Shown here: positions 47,734-58,432 of the stretch, piece after piece
Layout: each line of letters begins with the position of its first letter
Numbering within the stretch: the first letter of the stretch is position 1
Source of the DNA: Zea mays
Taxonomy: Eukaryota; Streptophyta; Magnoliopsida; Poales; Poaceae
DNA: 64,000 nucleotides
Assembly (NCBI RefSeq): GCF_902167145.1
Contig: NC_050098.1
Span: 17,938,501-18,002,500 of the forward strand
Direction: 5' to 3'
Notes under the pieces: generated by a model
What the model was told of the DNA's origin: nothing
The model's input: only the letters and a program-made list of their open reading frames with translations
Database searches by the model: none
Made by a program: the position numbers and the translations under genes

Positions 47734-47797
47734 TATGTGCAAATTGGCATATAAGGCCAAAATTATGATTTTGAAGTAAGCACATATTTAGGGGGAG
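47734..47797 (+). other. Second purine module in S2, first arm only
   Basis: TATGTGC/GCACATA (47734-47740, 47780-47786) runs straight into TTTAGGGGGAG. No clear second stem follows. Confidence 0.5.
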
Positions 47798-47874
47798 CAT
47801 TCTATAAACTTAGATTTCAAAGTTTGTGCTTTAAATCTTATTCTAATGTAAGCTTTAATTGTGTTGCCATCAAT

Positions 47875-49145
47875 TGAAAGGGAAATGTGCCTTTGGGCCA
47901 TTTCTAAGTATTTTGGTGATTGAGTGCAAACACAAGTGCTTAAATGTGAAAATATGCCCAAGGATGATCAAAGTGCAAATCACAAGTTAAGGTATGTTTC
48001 TAAGCCTTAGTACATTGGTTTTGTGTACTAATATATTTGTCTAAGTGTTAGAAACAGATAGAAGAAGAGAAGAGAAGACTTGGCTGTGTACAGCCAAGGG
48101 GCTGCTTCGGTCTGGGGCACCGGACTGTCCGGTGGTGCACCGGACAGTGTCCGGTGGTGCACCGGACAGTGTCCGGTGGTGCACCGGACAGTGTCCGGTG
48201 CGCCAGGCTGCCTCGGCCGAAGAGGCCGCTCTCGGGTTTTTCTCCGGCGACTTCGGCTAAAATTCACCGGACTGTCCGGTGTGCACCGGACTGTCCGGTG
48301 AGCCAACGGTCGGCCGGGCCAACGGTCGGCCGCGCGATCGCCGCGCGACACGTGGCTGAGCCAACGGTCGGAAGAAAGCACCGGACTGTCCGGTGTGCGC
48401 CAGATCTGCAGTGGTCGGCAACGGTCGGCTGCGCCTGTTAAGGAAAGAAATCGGGCACCGGACAGTGTCCGGTGTGCACCGGACTGTCCGGTGCGCCCGA
48501 CGACAGAAGGCAAGGATAGCCTTCCAGATGTGCTCTCAACGGCTCCTAGCTGCCTTGGGGCTATAAAAGGGACCCCTAGGCGCATGGAGGGATATACCAA
48601 GCATTCCTTGAGCACTCTTGATCACTCACACATCAATCTCGCGCACTTGTTCGACATTCTAGTGATTTGAGCTCCGTTCTAGTGTGCTAGTCTTTTGAGC
48701 TCAAGTCTGGGTCTTGTGTGTGCGTATTCGCTGTGATCTTTGTGTCGTGTGTGAGTTGCTAATCCCTCCTTTGCTCTATGATTCTCTGTGAACATCTTTT
48801 GTAAGGGCGAGAGGCTCCAAGTTGTGGAGATTCCTCGCAAACGGGATTGAGAAAAGAAAAGCAAGAACACCGTGGTATTCAAGTTGATCATTGGATCACT
48901 TGAGAGGAGTTGAGTGCAACTCTCGTCCGTTGGGACGCCACAACGTGGAGTAGGCAAGTTTTGTACTTGGCCGAACCACGGGATAACCACTGTGTCATCT
49001 CTGTGATTGGATTCTTGTGGTTATTGTGTTTTGACTCCTCTCTAGCCACTTGGCATAAACTGTGCTAACACCTAATCAAGTTTTGTGGCTATAAGTTTAA
49101 GTTTTTACAGGATCACCTATTCACCCCCCCCTCTAGGTGCTCTCA
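47875..49145 (+). repeat. Opie 5' LTR
   Basis: 1271 bp; palindrome array 48115-48505, TATAAAA at 48562-48568, C-rich U5 end. Confidence 0.93.
48562..48568 (+). promoter_or_regulatory. Opie LTR TATA box
   Basis: TATAAAA in a CGGCTCCTAG...GGGGC context, about 60 bp after the last CACCGGACTGTCCGGTG palindrome. The S2 LTR has the same layout at 42991. Confidence 0.75.
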
Positions 49146-49147
49146 AT

Positions 49148-49160
49148 TGGTATCAAAGCC
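49148..49160 (+). promoter_or_regulatory. Opie primer-binding site
   Basis: TGGTATCAAAGCC, one base (G to A) away from the initiator-Met complement used by the other elements here. Confidence 0.8.
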
Positions 49161-49195
49161 GTTCTCTTCAAGAAAGGGACTAACCGCCCGAAGAG

Positions 49196-51601
49196 ATGGA
49201 TCCTAAGGGGAAGGGAATTGTGATCAACGACAAGGAGAAGGAGTCCTTCGTCAACGAGCCAAGGGATGACAAGTCCAATGACTCGGGCTCGGGCCACAAG
49301 CGAAGAGATGGGAAGAAGAAGAAGACAAGACGCATCAAGGAGATCGTCTACTACGACAGCGATGAGTCCTCTTCTTCCCAAAAGGACGACGACTACGACA
49401 AACAAAGGAAACCGGTTAATTCTAACTTTTCTTTTGACTACTCTCGTATTCCGCATAGTTCAAATTCACATTTGCTTTCCATTCCACTCGGCAAGCCCCC
49501 ACACTTTGATGGGGAGGACTACGGATTTTGGAGCCACAAAATGCGTAGTCACCTATTCTCTCTCCATCCTAGCATATGGGAGATTGTAGATAGTGGAATG
49601 CACTTTAATAGTTCGGATAGTCCTATATTCATTAATGAGCAAATCCATAAGAATGCACAAGCTACTACTGTTCTTCTAGCCTCATTGTGCAGGGATGAAT
49701 ATAATAAAGTGAGTGGCTTGGATAACGCCAAGCAAATCTGGGATACCCTCAAGATCTCTCATGAGGGAAATGACGCTACCTTGCTCACCAAAATGGAGTT
49801 GGTGGAGGGCGAGCTTGGACGGTTCGCGATGATAAGGGGCGAGGAGCCAACTCAAACATACAACCGGCTCAAGACCCTTGTCAACAAAATAAGGAGCTAT
49901 GGAAGCACGCGATGGACGGACCACGACGTCGTCCGACTAATGCTCAGGTCCTTTACCGTTCTTGATCCTCATTTGGTGAATAATATTCGTGAGAATCCCA
50001 GGTACACCAAAATGTCGCCCGAAGAAGTACTAGGAAAATTCGTCAGCGGGCGAATGATGATCAAGGAGGCAAGGTATGTGGACGACGCCTTGAATGGACC
50101 GATCAACGAGCCGCAACCTTTTGCTCTCAAAGCCACAGGGAACAAGGAGGCGCTACCCAGCAAGGTGGCGCAAATTGAGGCGGCCGGTCTTAATGAAGAA
50201 GAAATGGCCCTCATTATCAAGAGATTCAAGACGGTGCTAAAGGGTCGCAATGGACAGCTGAGCAAGACTAAGACCAAGGGGAAGCGATCATGCTTCAAAT
50301 GCGGTAAGCTTGGTCATTTTATTGCTAACTGTCCTGATAATGATAGTGACCAGGAAAAGGGGAACAAGAGGGAAAAGAAGAAGCATTACAAGAAGGCAAA
50401 GGGCGAGGCGCATCTAGGCAAGGAGTGGGACTCGGATTGCTCCTCGTCCGACTCCGACAATGAAGGACTCGCCGCCACCGCCTTCAACAAATCAACCCTC
50501 TTCCCCAACGAGCGTCACACATGCCTTATGGCAAGAGAGAAGAAGGTATGTACTCGCAACTCTACCTATGCTTCTTCAAGTGAGGACGAATCTAGTGATG
50601 AGGATGAAGTAGATTATTCATGTTTGTTCAAGGGCTTAGATAGATCTAAGATAGACAAAATTAATGAATTAATTGATGCCTTGAATGAAAAGAATATACT
50701 TTTAGAAAAGCAAGAGGATTTGTTGTATGAAGAGCATGATAAATTTGTTGAGGCACAAAAATCCTATGCTTTAGAAGTTAAGAGAAATGAAATGCTTTCT
50801 TTTGAACTATCTACTTGTCATGAAACCATTTCTACTTTGAAAGGTGGCAACAATGATTTAAATGCTAAATTAGAAGTAGCAAACAAATCCAATTCTTGTG
50901 TAGAACATGTTGAAATTTGTACTAGGTGTAAAGACTTTGACATTAATGCTTGTAGTGAACACCTAGTTTCAATTTCCAAGCTTAATGATGAACTGGCTAG
51001 TCTTAATGCTCAACTTAAGACTAGCAAGAATGATTTCGATAAGCTAAAATTTGCAAGGGATGCCTACACAATTGGTAGACACCCCTCAATTAAGGATGGA
51101 CTTGGCTTCAAGAAAGAAGCTAAGAACTTAACAAGCCATAAGGCTCCCATTCCCGCCAAGGAGAAAGGGAAGGCCCCTATGGCTACTAGTGCTAAAAGGA
51201 ACCATGCATTTTTGTATCATGATAGAAGACAAACTAGAAATGTAAGTCATGATGCTTATGATTCATATGTTTATGATTCTCATACCATGTTTGCTCCTAG
51301 TTCCTCTTATGTGTATGATAGAAATGTTACTAGGAGAAATGTTGTTCCTAAAAGAAATGCTATTCATCATGTGCCTAGAAGGAATGTTATTCATGCTCCT
51401 AGGAAAATAGCAAATGAACCTTCCACAATTTATTATGCTTTAAATGCTTCCTTTGCTATTTGTAGAAAGGATAAGAAAATTGTTGCTAGGAAGTTAGGGG
51501 CAAAATGCAAGGGAGACAAAACTTGCATTTGGGTCCCTAAGGATATTTGCACTAACCTTGCAGGACCCAACATGAGTTGGGTACCTAAGACCCAAGCCTA
51601 A
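49196..51601 (+). CDS. gag: Opie Gag polyprotein, intact
   Basis: 801 residues from [15 protein letters not shown], 36 bp after the primer site. Copia Gag capsid-like region ([40 protein letters not shown]), basic linker, a single CCHC knuckle [14 protein letters not shown], acidic serine-rich blocks, coiled coils, and a C-terminus with CIWVPKDI and SWVPKTQA. It assembles the particle and packages RNA. It ends in TAA; pol follows in the +1 frame. A TTTGCCTTGCAG sequence at the pol start resembles a splice acceptor. Confidence 0.92.
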   Translation: MDPKGKGIVINDKEKESFVNEPRDDKSNDSGSGHKRRDGKKKKTRRIKEIVYYDSDESSSSQKDDDYDKQRKPVNSNFSFDYSRIPHSSNSHLLSIPLGKPPHFDGEDYGFWSHKMRSHLFSLHPSIWEIVDSGMHFNSSDSPIFINEQIHKNAQATTVLLASLCRDEYNKVSGLDNAKQIWDTLKISHEGNDATLLTKMELVEGELGRFAMIRGEEPTQTYNRLKTLVNKIRSYGSTRWTDHDVVRLMLRSFTVLDPHLVNNIRENPRYTKMSPEEVLGKFVSGRMMIKEARYVDDALNGPINEPQPFALKATGNKEALPSKVAQIEAAGLNEEEMALIIKRFKTVLKGRNGQLSKTKTKGKRSCFKCGKLGHFIANCPDNDSDQEKGNKREKKKHYKKAKGEAHLGKEWDSDCSSSDSDNEGLAATAFNKSTLFPNERHTCLMAREKKVCTRNSTYASSSEDESSDEDEVDYSCLFKGLDRSKIDKINELIDALNEKNILLEKQEDLLYEEHDKFVEAQKSYALEVKRNEMLSFELSTCHETISTLKGGNNDLNAKLEVANKSNSCVEHVEICTRCKDFDINACSEHLVSISKLNDELASLNAQLKTSKNDFDKLKFARDAYTIGRHPSIKDGLGFKKEAKNLTSHKAPIPAKEKGKAPMATSAKRNHAFLYHDRRQTRNVSHDAYDSYVYDSHTMFAPSSSYVYDRNVTRRNVVPKRNAIHHVPRRNVIHAPRKIANEPSTIYYALNASFAICRKDKKIVARKLGAKCKGDKTCIWVPKDICTNLAGPNMSWVPKTQA

Positions 51602-51608
51602 ATTTGCC

Positions 51609-54437
51609 TTGCAGGTTTATGCATCCGGGGGTTCAAGCTGGATTATTGATAGCGGATGCACAAACCATATGACGGGGGAGAAGAAGATGTTCACCTCCTA
51701 CGTCAAGAATAAGGATTCCCAAGATTCAATCATATTCGGTGATGGGAATCAAGGCAAGGTAGAAGGGTTAGCTTGTCAAGCAGGGAAACAGGTGGGAGGA
51801 GCGCATCACAGCAAGAATGTGATGACCACTTCAAGACCCCTGGAGCTGCTGCATATGGACCTCTTCGGACCCGTCGCCTATCTAAGCATAGGGGGAAGTA
51901 AGTATGGTCTAGTTATTGTTGATGACTTTTCCCGCTTCACTTGGGTGTTCTTTTTGCAGGATAAGTCTGAAACCCAAGGGACCCTCAAGCGCTTCCTCAG
52001 GAGGGCTCAAAATGAGTTTGAGCTCAAAGTGAAGAAGATAAGGAGCGACAACGGGTCCGAATTCAAGAACCTTCAAGTGGAGGAGTTCCTTGAAGAAGAA
52101 GGGATCAAGCACGAGTTCTCCGCTCCCTACACACCACAGCAAAATGGTGTGGTAGAGAGGAAGAACAGGACGCTCATTGACATGGCGAGGACGATGCTAG
52201 GAGAGTTCAAGACCCCCGAGTGCTTTTGGACGGAAGCCGTGAACACTGCTTGCCATGCCATCAACAGGGTCTACCTTCATCGCCTCCTCAAGAAGACGTC
52301 GTATGAGCTTCTAACCGGTAACAAACCCAATGTATCTTACTTTCGTGTATTTGGGAGCAAGTGCTACATTCTAGTGAAGAAAGGTAGAAATTCTAAGTTT
52401 GCTCCCAAAGCTGTAGAAGGGTTTTTGTTAGGTTATGACTCAAATACAAAGGCGTATAGAGTCTTCAACAAATCATCGGGTTTGGTTGAAGTCTCTAGCG
52501 ACGTTGTATTTGATGAGACTAATGGCTCTCCAAGAGAGCAAGTTGTTGATTGTGATGATGTAGATGAAGAAGATGTTCCGACGGCCGCTATACGGACCAT
52601 GTCGATTGGAGAAGTACGGCCACAGGAACAAGATGAACGAGATCAACCTTCTTCCTCAACGATGGTGCATCCCCCAACCAAAGATGACGAACAGGTACCT
52701 CAAGTGGAGGCGCTTGATCAAGGGGGAGCACAAGATAATCAAGTGATGGAGGAAGAAGTGCACCCGGCACCTCCAACCCAAGTTCGAGCGATGATTCAAA
52801 GGGATCATCCCGTCGACCAAATTCTGGGTGACATTAGCAAGGGAGTAACTACTCGATCTCGATTAGTTAATTTTTGTGAGCATTACTCCTTTGTCTCTTC
52901 TATTGAGCCTTTCAGGGTAGAAGAGGCCTTGCTAGATCCGGACTGGGTGTTGGCCATGCAAGAGGAGTTAAACAATTTCAAGCGCAATGAAGTTTGGACA
53001 CTGGTGCCTCGTCCGAAGCAAAATGTTGTGGGAACCAAGTGGGTGTTCCGCAACAAACAGGACGAGCACGGGGTGGTGACGAGAAACAAGGCTCGACTTG
53101 TGGCAAAAGGTTATGCCCAAGTCGCAGGTTTGGATTTTGAGGAGACTTTTGCTCCTGTGGCTAGGCTAGAGTCAATTCGAATCTTGCTAGCATATGCCGC
53201 TCACCATTCTTTCAGGTTGTTCCAAATGGATGTGAAGAGCGCTTTCCTCAACGGGCCAATCAAGGAGGAGGTGTACGTGGAGCAACCCCCTGGCTTCGAG
53301 GATGAACGGTACCCCGACCATGTGTGTAAGCTCTCTAAGGCGCTCTATGGACTTAAGCAAGCCCCAAGAGCATGGTATGAATGCCTTAGAGACTTTTTAC
53401 TTGCTAATGCTTTCAAGGTTGGGAAGGCCGATCCAACTCTTTTCACTAAGACATGTGATGGTGATTTGTTTGTGTGCCAAATTTATGTTGATGACATAAT
53501 ATTTGGTTCTACTAACCAAAAGTCTTGTGAAGAGTTTAGCAGGGTGATGACGCAGAAATTCGAGATGTCGATGATGGGCGAGTTGAACTACTTCCTTGGG
53601 TTCCAAGTGAAGCAACTCAAGGACGGCACCTTCATCTCCCAAACGAAGTACACGCAAGATCTGCTAAAGCGGTTTGGGATGAAGGACGCCAAGCCCGCAA
53701 AGACTCCGATGGGGACCGACGGACACACCGACCTCAACAAAGGAGGTAAGTCCGTTGATCAAAAAGCATACCGGTCAATGATAGGTTCTTTGCTTTATTT
53801 ATGTGCTAGTAGACCGGATATTATGCTTAGCGTATGCATGTGTGCTAGATTTCAATCCGATCCTAAGGAGTGTCACTTAGTGGCGGTGAAGCGAATTCTT
53901 AGATATTTGGTTGCTACGCCTTGCTTCGGGCTCTGGTATCCAAAGGGGTCTACCTTTGACTTAGTTGGATACTCTGACTCCGACTATGCTGGATGTAAGG
54001 TCGATAGGAAGAGTACATCGGGGACGTGCCAATTCTTAGGAAGGTCCCTGGTGTCATGGAATTCTAAGAAACAAACATCCGTTGCCCTATCCACCGCTGA
54101 GGCCGAGTACGTTGCCGCAGGTCAGTGTTGCGCGCAACTACTTTGGATGAGGCAAACCCTCCGGGACTTTGGCTACAATCTGAGCAAAGTCCCACTCCTA
54201 TGTGACAATGAGAGTGCTATCCGCATGGCGGAGAATCCTGTTGAACACAGCCGCACAAAGCACATAGACATCCGGCATCACTTTTTGAGAGACCACCAGC
54301 AAAAGGGAGATATCGAAGTGTTTCATGTTAGCACCGAGATCCAGCTAGCCGATATCTTCACTAAGCCTCTAGATGAGAAGACCTTTTGCAGGTTGCGTAG
54401 TGAGCTAAATGTCTTAGATTCGCGGAACCTGGATTGA
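51609..54437 (+). CDS. pol: Opie Pol polyprotein: protease (partial), integrase, reverse transcriptase, RNase H
   Basis: 942 codons with no stop. Protease active site [11 protein letters not shown] (residues ~12-22). Soon after GKVEGL the frame jumps straight to ACQAGKQ. The second half of the protease region and most of the integrase HHCC zinc domain, normally about 120 residues, are missing without a frame change. The integrase core keeps DLFGP, SDNGSEF and GVVERKNRT (the D, D and E residues). Reverse transcriptase has [11 protein letters not shown] and YVDDIIFGS. RNase H has [26 protein letters not shown] and [12 protein letters not shown]. The copy is probably not self-sufficient for integration, though RT could still act. 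The start is set by frame: no ATG precedes the protease, fitting splicing, frameshifting or read-through from Gag. Confidence 0.93.
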   Translation: MQVYASGGSSWIIDSGCTNHMTGEKKMFTSYVKNKDSQDSIIFGDGNQGKVEGLACQAGKQVGGAHHSKNVMTTSRPLELLHMDLFGPVAYLSIGGSKYGLVIVDDFSRFTWVFFLQDKSETQGTLKRFLRRAQNEFELKVKKIRSDNGSEFKNLQVEEFLEEEGIKHEFSAPYTPQQNGVVERKNRTLIDMARTMLGEFKTPECFWTEAVNTACHAINRVYLHRLLKKTSYELLTGNKPNVSYFRVFGSKCYILVKKGRNSKFAPKAVEGFLLGYDSNTKAYRVFNKSSGLVEVSSDVVFDETNGSPREQVVDCDDVDEEDVPTAAIRTMSIGEVRPQEQDERDQPSSSTMVHPPTKDDEQVPQVEALDQGGAQDNQVMEEEVHPAPPTQVRAMIQRDHPVDQILGDISKGVTTRSRLVNFCEHYSFVSSIEPFRVEEALLDPDWVLAMQEELNNFKRNEVWTLVPRPKQNVVGTKWVFRNKQDEHGVVTRNKARLVAKGYAQVAGLDFEETFAPVARLESIRILLAYAAHHSFRLFQMDVKSAFLNGPIKEEVYVEQPPGFEDERYPDHVCKLSKALYGLKQAPRAWYECLRDFLLANAFKVGKADPTLFTKTCDGDLFVCQIYVDDIIFGSTNQKSCEEFSRVMTQKFEMSMMGELNYFLGFQVKQLKDGTFISQTKYTQDLLKRFGMKDAKPAKTPMGTDGHTDLNKGGKSVDQKAYRSMIGSLLYLCASRPDIMLSVCMCARFQSDPKECHLVAVKRILRYLVATPCFGLWYPKGSTFDLVGYSDSDYAGCKVDRKSTSGTCQFLGRSLVSWNSKKQTSVALSTAEAEYVAAGQCCAQLLWMRQTLRDFGYNLSKVPLLCDNESAIRMAENPVEHSRTKHIDIRHHFLRDHQQKGDIEVFHVSTEIQLADIFTKPLDEKTFCRLRSELNVLDSRNLD

Positions 54438-54562
54438 ATTGTAGCATACATGTAGTTATGCTTTTGATCATGTTCCTTTTTGCATTATGTTGCTTATTAT
54501 GGTGCTCAAGTTGTACAAACACTCCCTGGACCTCACAAGTCCGTTGCAAAGTGATGCACATG

Positions 54563-54633
54563 TTTAGGGGGAGATGTGTTACAACTTGACCCTTTGAGAC
54601 TAACCATGTGCTTGAGTTTGGTAATTTAGTCTC
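54563..54633 (+). other. Purine/inverted-repeat module in Opie, 3' of pol
   Basis: TTTAGGGGGAG (54563-54573) followed by GAGACTAA/TTAGTCTC (54596-54603, 54626-54633), a perfect 8-bp stem. The first arm seen in other elements is not clear here. Confidence 0.6.
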
Positions 54634-55209
54634 GAAGGAGGATTGAAAGGGAAAAGGTGGACTTGGACCATGAAAGACTTCCACTGCACTCCGATGAGAG
54701 GGTAACTAATTCCAAGTTCATCTCATGAAATCTTATTGCCATTTGCTCTTAATTGAAGACTTTGGTGAGGCAATGGGGTTAGAAGGCCAGGATTGATCCC
54801 GTTTTGGTGCTTGATGCCAAAGGGGGAGAAAATAAAGGCCAAAGCGATAAATGGATCAGCTACCACTTGAGAGATTTTGAAAATAGTAGAATAGAGTTTT
54901 TGTTGTGTCAAAAGCTTTTATTGTCTCTCTTGTCAAAAGTTGGCTTCTTGTGGGGAGAAGTATTGATTATGGGAAATAGGGGGAGTTTTTGAAATCTTTG
55001 ATCAATCTCTTTTGGAATGACTCTCTTTATACTTCAACATGTGTGTTTGACTTAGAGATAGAGATTTGAGTTTGATTTGCAAAAACAAACCAAGTGGTGG
55101 CAAAGGATGATCCATATATGCCAAAATTGAATAAAACCAATTTGAGTTTTTATTTAAAGTGATTTTGCACTTGTTCTAGTTGCTTTATATTGTGTTGGCA
55201 TAAATCACC

Positions 55210-55223
55210 AAAAAGGGGGAGAT
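55210..55223 (+). promoter_or_regulatory. Opie polypurine tract
   Basis: AAAAAGGGGGAGAT directly before the 3' LTR. The same sequence precedes the 3' LTRs of S2, S1 and C1. Confidence 0.85.
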
Positions 55224-56472
55224 TGAAAGGGAAATGTGCCTTTGGGCCATTTCTAAGTATTTTGGTGATTGAGTGCAAACACAAGTGCTTAAATGTGAAA
55301 ATATGCCCAAGGATGATCAAAGTGCAAATCACAAGTTAAGGTATGTTTCTAAGCCTTAGTACATTGGTTTTGTGTACTAATATATTTGTCTAAGTGTTAG
55401 AAACAGATAGAAGAAGAGAAGAGAAGACTTGGCTGTGTACAGCCAAGGGGCTGCTTCGGTCTGGGGCACCGGACTGTCCGGTGGTGCACCGGACAGTGTC
55501 CGGTGGTGCACCGGACAGTGTCCGGTGCGCCAGGCTGCCTCGGCCGAAGAGGCCGCTCTCGGGTTTTTCTCCGGCGACTTCGGCTAAAATTCACCGGACT
55601 GTCCGGTGTGCACCGGACTGTCCGGTGAGCCAACGGTCGGCCGGGCCAACGGTCGGCCGCGCGATCGCCGCGCGACACGTGGCTGAGCCAACGGTCGGAA
55701 GAAAGCACCGGACTGTCCGGTGTGCGCCAGATCTGCAGTGGTCGGCAACGGTCGGCTGCGCCTGTTAAGGAAAGAAATCGGGCACCGGACAGTGTCCGGT
55801 GTGCACCGGACTGTCCGGTGCGCCCGACGACAGAAGGCAAGGATAGCCTTCCAGATGTGCTCTCAACGGCTCCTAGCTGCCTTGGGGCTATAAAAGGGAC
55901 CCCTAGGCGCATGGAGGGATATACCAAGCATTCCTTGAGCACTCTTGATCACTCACACATCAATCTCGCGCACTTGTTCGACATTCTAGTGATTTGAGCT
56001 CCGTTCTAGTGTGCTAGTCTTTTGAGCTCAAGTCTGGGTCTTGTGTGTGCGTATTCGCTGTGATCTTTGTGTCGTGTGTGAGTTGCTAATCCCTCCTTTG
56101 CTCTGTGATTCTCTGTGAACATCTTTTGTAAGGGCGAGAGGCTCCAAGTTGTGGAGATTCCTCGCAAACGGGATTGAGAAAAGAAAAGCAAGAACACCGT
56201 GGTATTCAAGTTGATCATTGGATCACTTGAGAGGAGTTGAGTGCAACTCTCGTCCGTTGGGACGCCACAACGTGGAGTAGGCAAGTTTTGTACTTGGCCG
56301 AACCACGGGATAACCACTGTGTCATCTCTGTGATTGGATTCTTGTGGTTATTGTGTTTTGACTCCTCTCTAGCCACTTGGCATAAACTGTGCTAACACCT
56401 AATCAAGTTTTGTGGCTATAAGTTTAAGTTTTTACAGGATCACCTATTCACCCCCCCCTCTAGGTGCTCTCA
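55224..56472 (+). repeat. Opie 3' LTR
   Basis: 1249 bp; TATAAAA at 55889-55895. One fewer 22-bp palindrome unit than the 5' LTR. Confidence 0.93.
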
Positions 56473-56495
56473 TCAATCACCAAAAAGGGGGAGAT

Positions 56496-58432
56496 TGAAA
56501 GCTCTCTTATGGGTTTTGGTGTTTGGATGACAACTCAATTAAAGGACTAACAAGTGTGTTAAGTGTTGAACAGGTGCTTAATGTAAAGCTAACAGGGTTC
56601 AACATAAGTGAACAAGTGTGATGGTCCAAGGACTAGATGATGGATAGATAATGGGCATCACAAGTAAGATGGACATTGCATAAAGTGAGACTCGGGTGTG
56701 TAGCTCGGAAACAACTGATCAAGCCAAGGACGAAGGCAAGAAGAGCTTCGAGGTACCAAGTGCACGGGAGAAGGTCAAAGAGGCTGAGAAACCCAAAGCC
56801 AAGGGTGAAGAAGAAGACTTGCAAAGTCACGGGTGATCGAGTTGAGAAGAGCTATGGCACATCAAGGATCACTATATAAGGACATGACTTACAACCAGTG
56901 AGGTAACAGTTATAGTTATGTGGTGTAAGTCATAAAGCTCAAGATCAAGCTCTAAGAAGTGAACAAGGTCACTGGAAGGAGAACAAATGTCAAAACCAGG
57001 ACTGGAAGCAGCCCAAAAGAGCTAAGTGCACCTTGACCTTTAGTTTGGGTTGTTCCCATGTTTGGAGATGTTCTATGTGACCTTCGTAGGATGATGGAGC
57101 TCAGAAACGTTAATCTAGATCAAGGCAAGCTGACTTGATGATTTATGAGTCCAACATCAAAGCTCGAGCATGTCAAATGCTATAGAAGTAAAAATCAAGA
57201 GAAGGTATGTTTCTAGACTTAGTACATTGGTTTTCGTGTACTAATATATTTGTCTAAGTATTAGAAACAGAAAGAAGAAGAAAAGAAAAGAAATACAAAA
57301 GGCTTGGATGTGTACAGCCAAGTCTCAACTCAGTCTGGCACACCGGACTGTCCGGTGGTGCACCGGACAGTGTCCGGTGCGCCAGGCTGAACTCCGGTGA
57401 ACAGGCCGCTCTCGAGAGAAGTCTGGCGACGTACGACTATAATTCACCGGACTGTCCGGTGAGCCAACGGTCGGCTGGGCCAACGGTCGGCAGCGCAATC
57501 CGCGCGTGACGCGTGGCCGAGCCAACGGTCATATGGGGGCACCGGACTGTCCGGTGTGCATCGGACAGTGTCCGGTGCGCCAACGGCTCCAAGACAGCAA
57601 CGGTCGACTGCGCCATTCTTGGAAGGAAATCGGGCACCGGACAGTGTCCGGTGGTGCACCGGACTGTCCGGTGCACCAACCGACAGAAAGCTGATATTGC
57701 CTTCCAAATGAAGTCCAACGGCTCCTAGGCCCCCTTGGTCTATAAAAGGGACTCCTAGGCGCCTCCAATAAGAAAATAACAGCAACCAACAAGTGTAGAC
57801 ATTACTCTGATCAATTCTCACTCTCCCTCCTGTGTGCATCACTCTAGTTTGTGTAAAAGGCAAGCTATAAGCCTTTAGAGAGTGGAGAAGTGCTGCTAAG
57901 AGCTAGAGCAAGGTCTTGAGCATATTGTTACTGTGCCGGAGTGCTGCCAAGAAGATTGTAAGCAGCCGCGGCTTTGTTGTAACCCAACTCATCATAGTGG
58001 AAGGCTCTATCTGTCATATTGACAGATTTGAGCAAACGGAGGAAGGAGTTGAAATAGACTCCAAGCCCAGGTGCGGCTAACTCCAACGGGGACTAGGCAA
58101 GCATTTCAGGCTTGGCCGAACCTCGGGATAAATCCTTGCGTCCGTGTGCTCTGTTCTATATTGTGTTCTGACTCTTTGTCTTACTCGCTTTTATATCTGT
58201 ACTTCAACATTTATCTGTGGTATAAGCTATATTTGAAGTGCAAGACATTTTGAGACAGAAACTTCCATTCCGCTGCAACCTACTCGAAGGGTTCTTCATT
58301 CCACTGCGATCCAGCCTTCGAGTAGAGTAAGAATTTAAGTTTTAAAGTGATAATTTTTATTCGCCTATTCACCCCCCCCCCCCCCCTCTAGGCGACATCC
58401 AGATCCTGTTCCCGGGCCAAAGGGAACTTTCA
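56496..58432 (+). repeat. S2 3' LTR
   Basis: 1937 bp; TATAAAA at 57741-57747. It is longer than the 5' copy through a 16-bp GGTCGGCTGGGCCAAC-type insertion, a short AAAG insertion and a longer C-tract (about 14 C). Confidence 0.92.

Larger units (their letters stand above)
45577..47869 (+). other. S2 non-coding interior
   Basis: 2.3 kb without pol. Contains two TTTAGGGGGAG-associated inverted-repeat modules (46636-46737, 47734-47797). Ends at the Opie insertion. Confidence 0.7.
47875..56472 (+). mobile_element. Opie-like SIRE/Copia retrotransposon with gag and pol
   Basis: 8.6 kb, LTRs 47875-49145 and 55224-56472, perfect TCAAT target duplication (47870-47874, 56473-56477). Primer site TGGTATCAAAGCC at 49148, purine tract AAAAAGGGGGAGAT at 55210-55223. 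The LTRs look almost identical apart from one 22-bp repeat unit and at least one substitution, so this is the youngest insertion in the nest. Gag and pol are both long open frames, but pol has an in-frame gap (see pol). The LTR start TGAAAGGGAAATGTGCC and the protein sequence match what I know of maize Opie. Confidence 0.93.
41767..58432 (+). mobile_element. S2: gag-only SIRE-lineage Copia element nested in S1
   Basis: LTRs 41767-43674 and 56496-58432 with a perfect AAAGG target duplication (41762-41766, 58433-58437). Primer site TGGTATCAGAGC at 43677, purine tract AAAAAGGGGGAGAT beside the 3' LTR. One intact gag and no pol. Opie inserted 18 bp before the 3' LTR, so the S2 purine tract follows directly after Opie. 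The LTR shares its promoter half with Opie (GTACATTGGTTTT, GTGTACTAATATATTTGTCT, palindromes, TATA). Confidence 0.92.

Noticed and set aside
42605..48505. CRISPR-like direct repeats
   Set aside because: The repeats are palindromic LTR promoter units with irregular spacing, in a plant genome, with no cas genes.
54438..55209. Envelope-like ORF after Opie pol, as in some SIRE elements
   Set aside because: Only short frames (62 codons or fewer) are present, with no signal peptide or membrane anchor.
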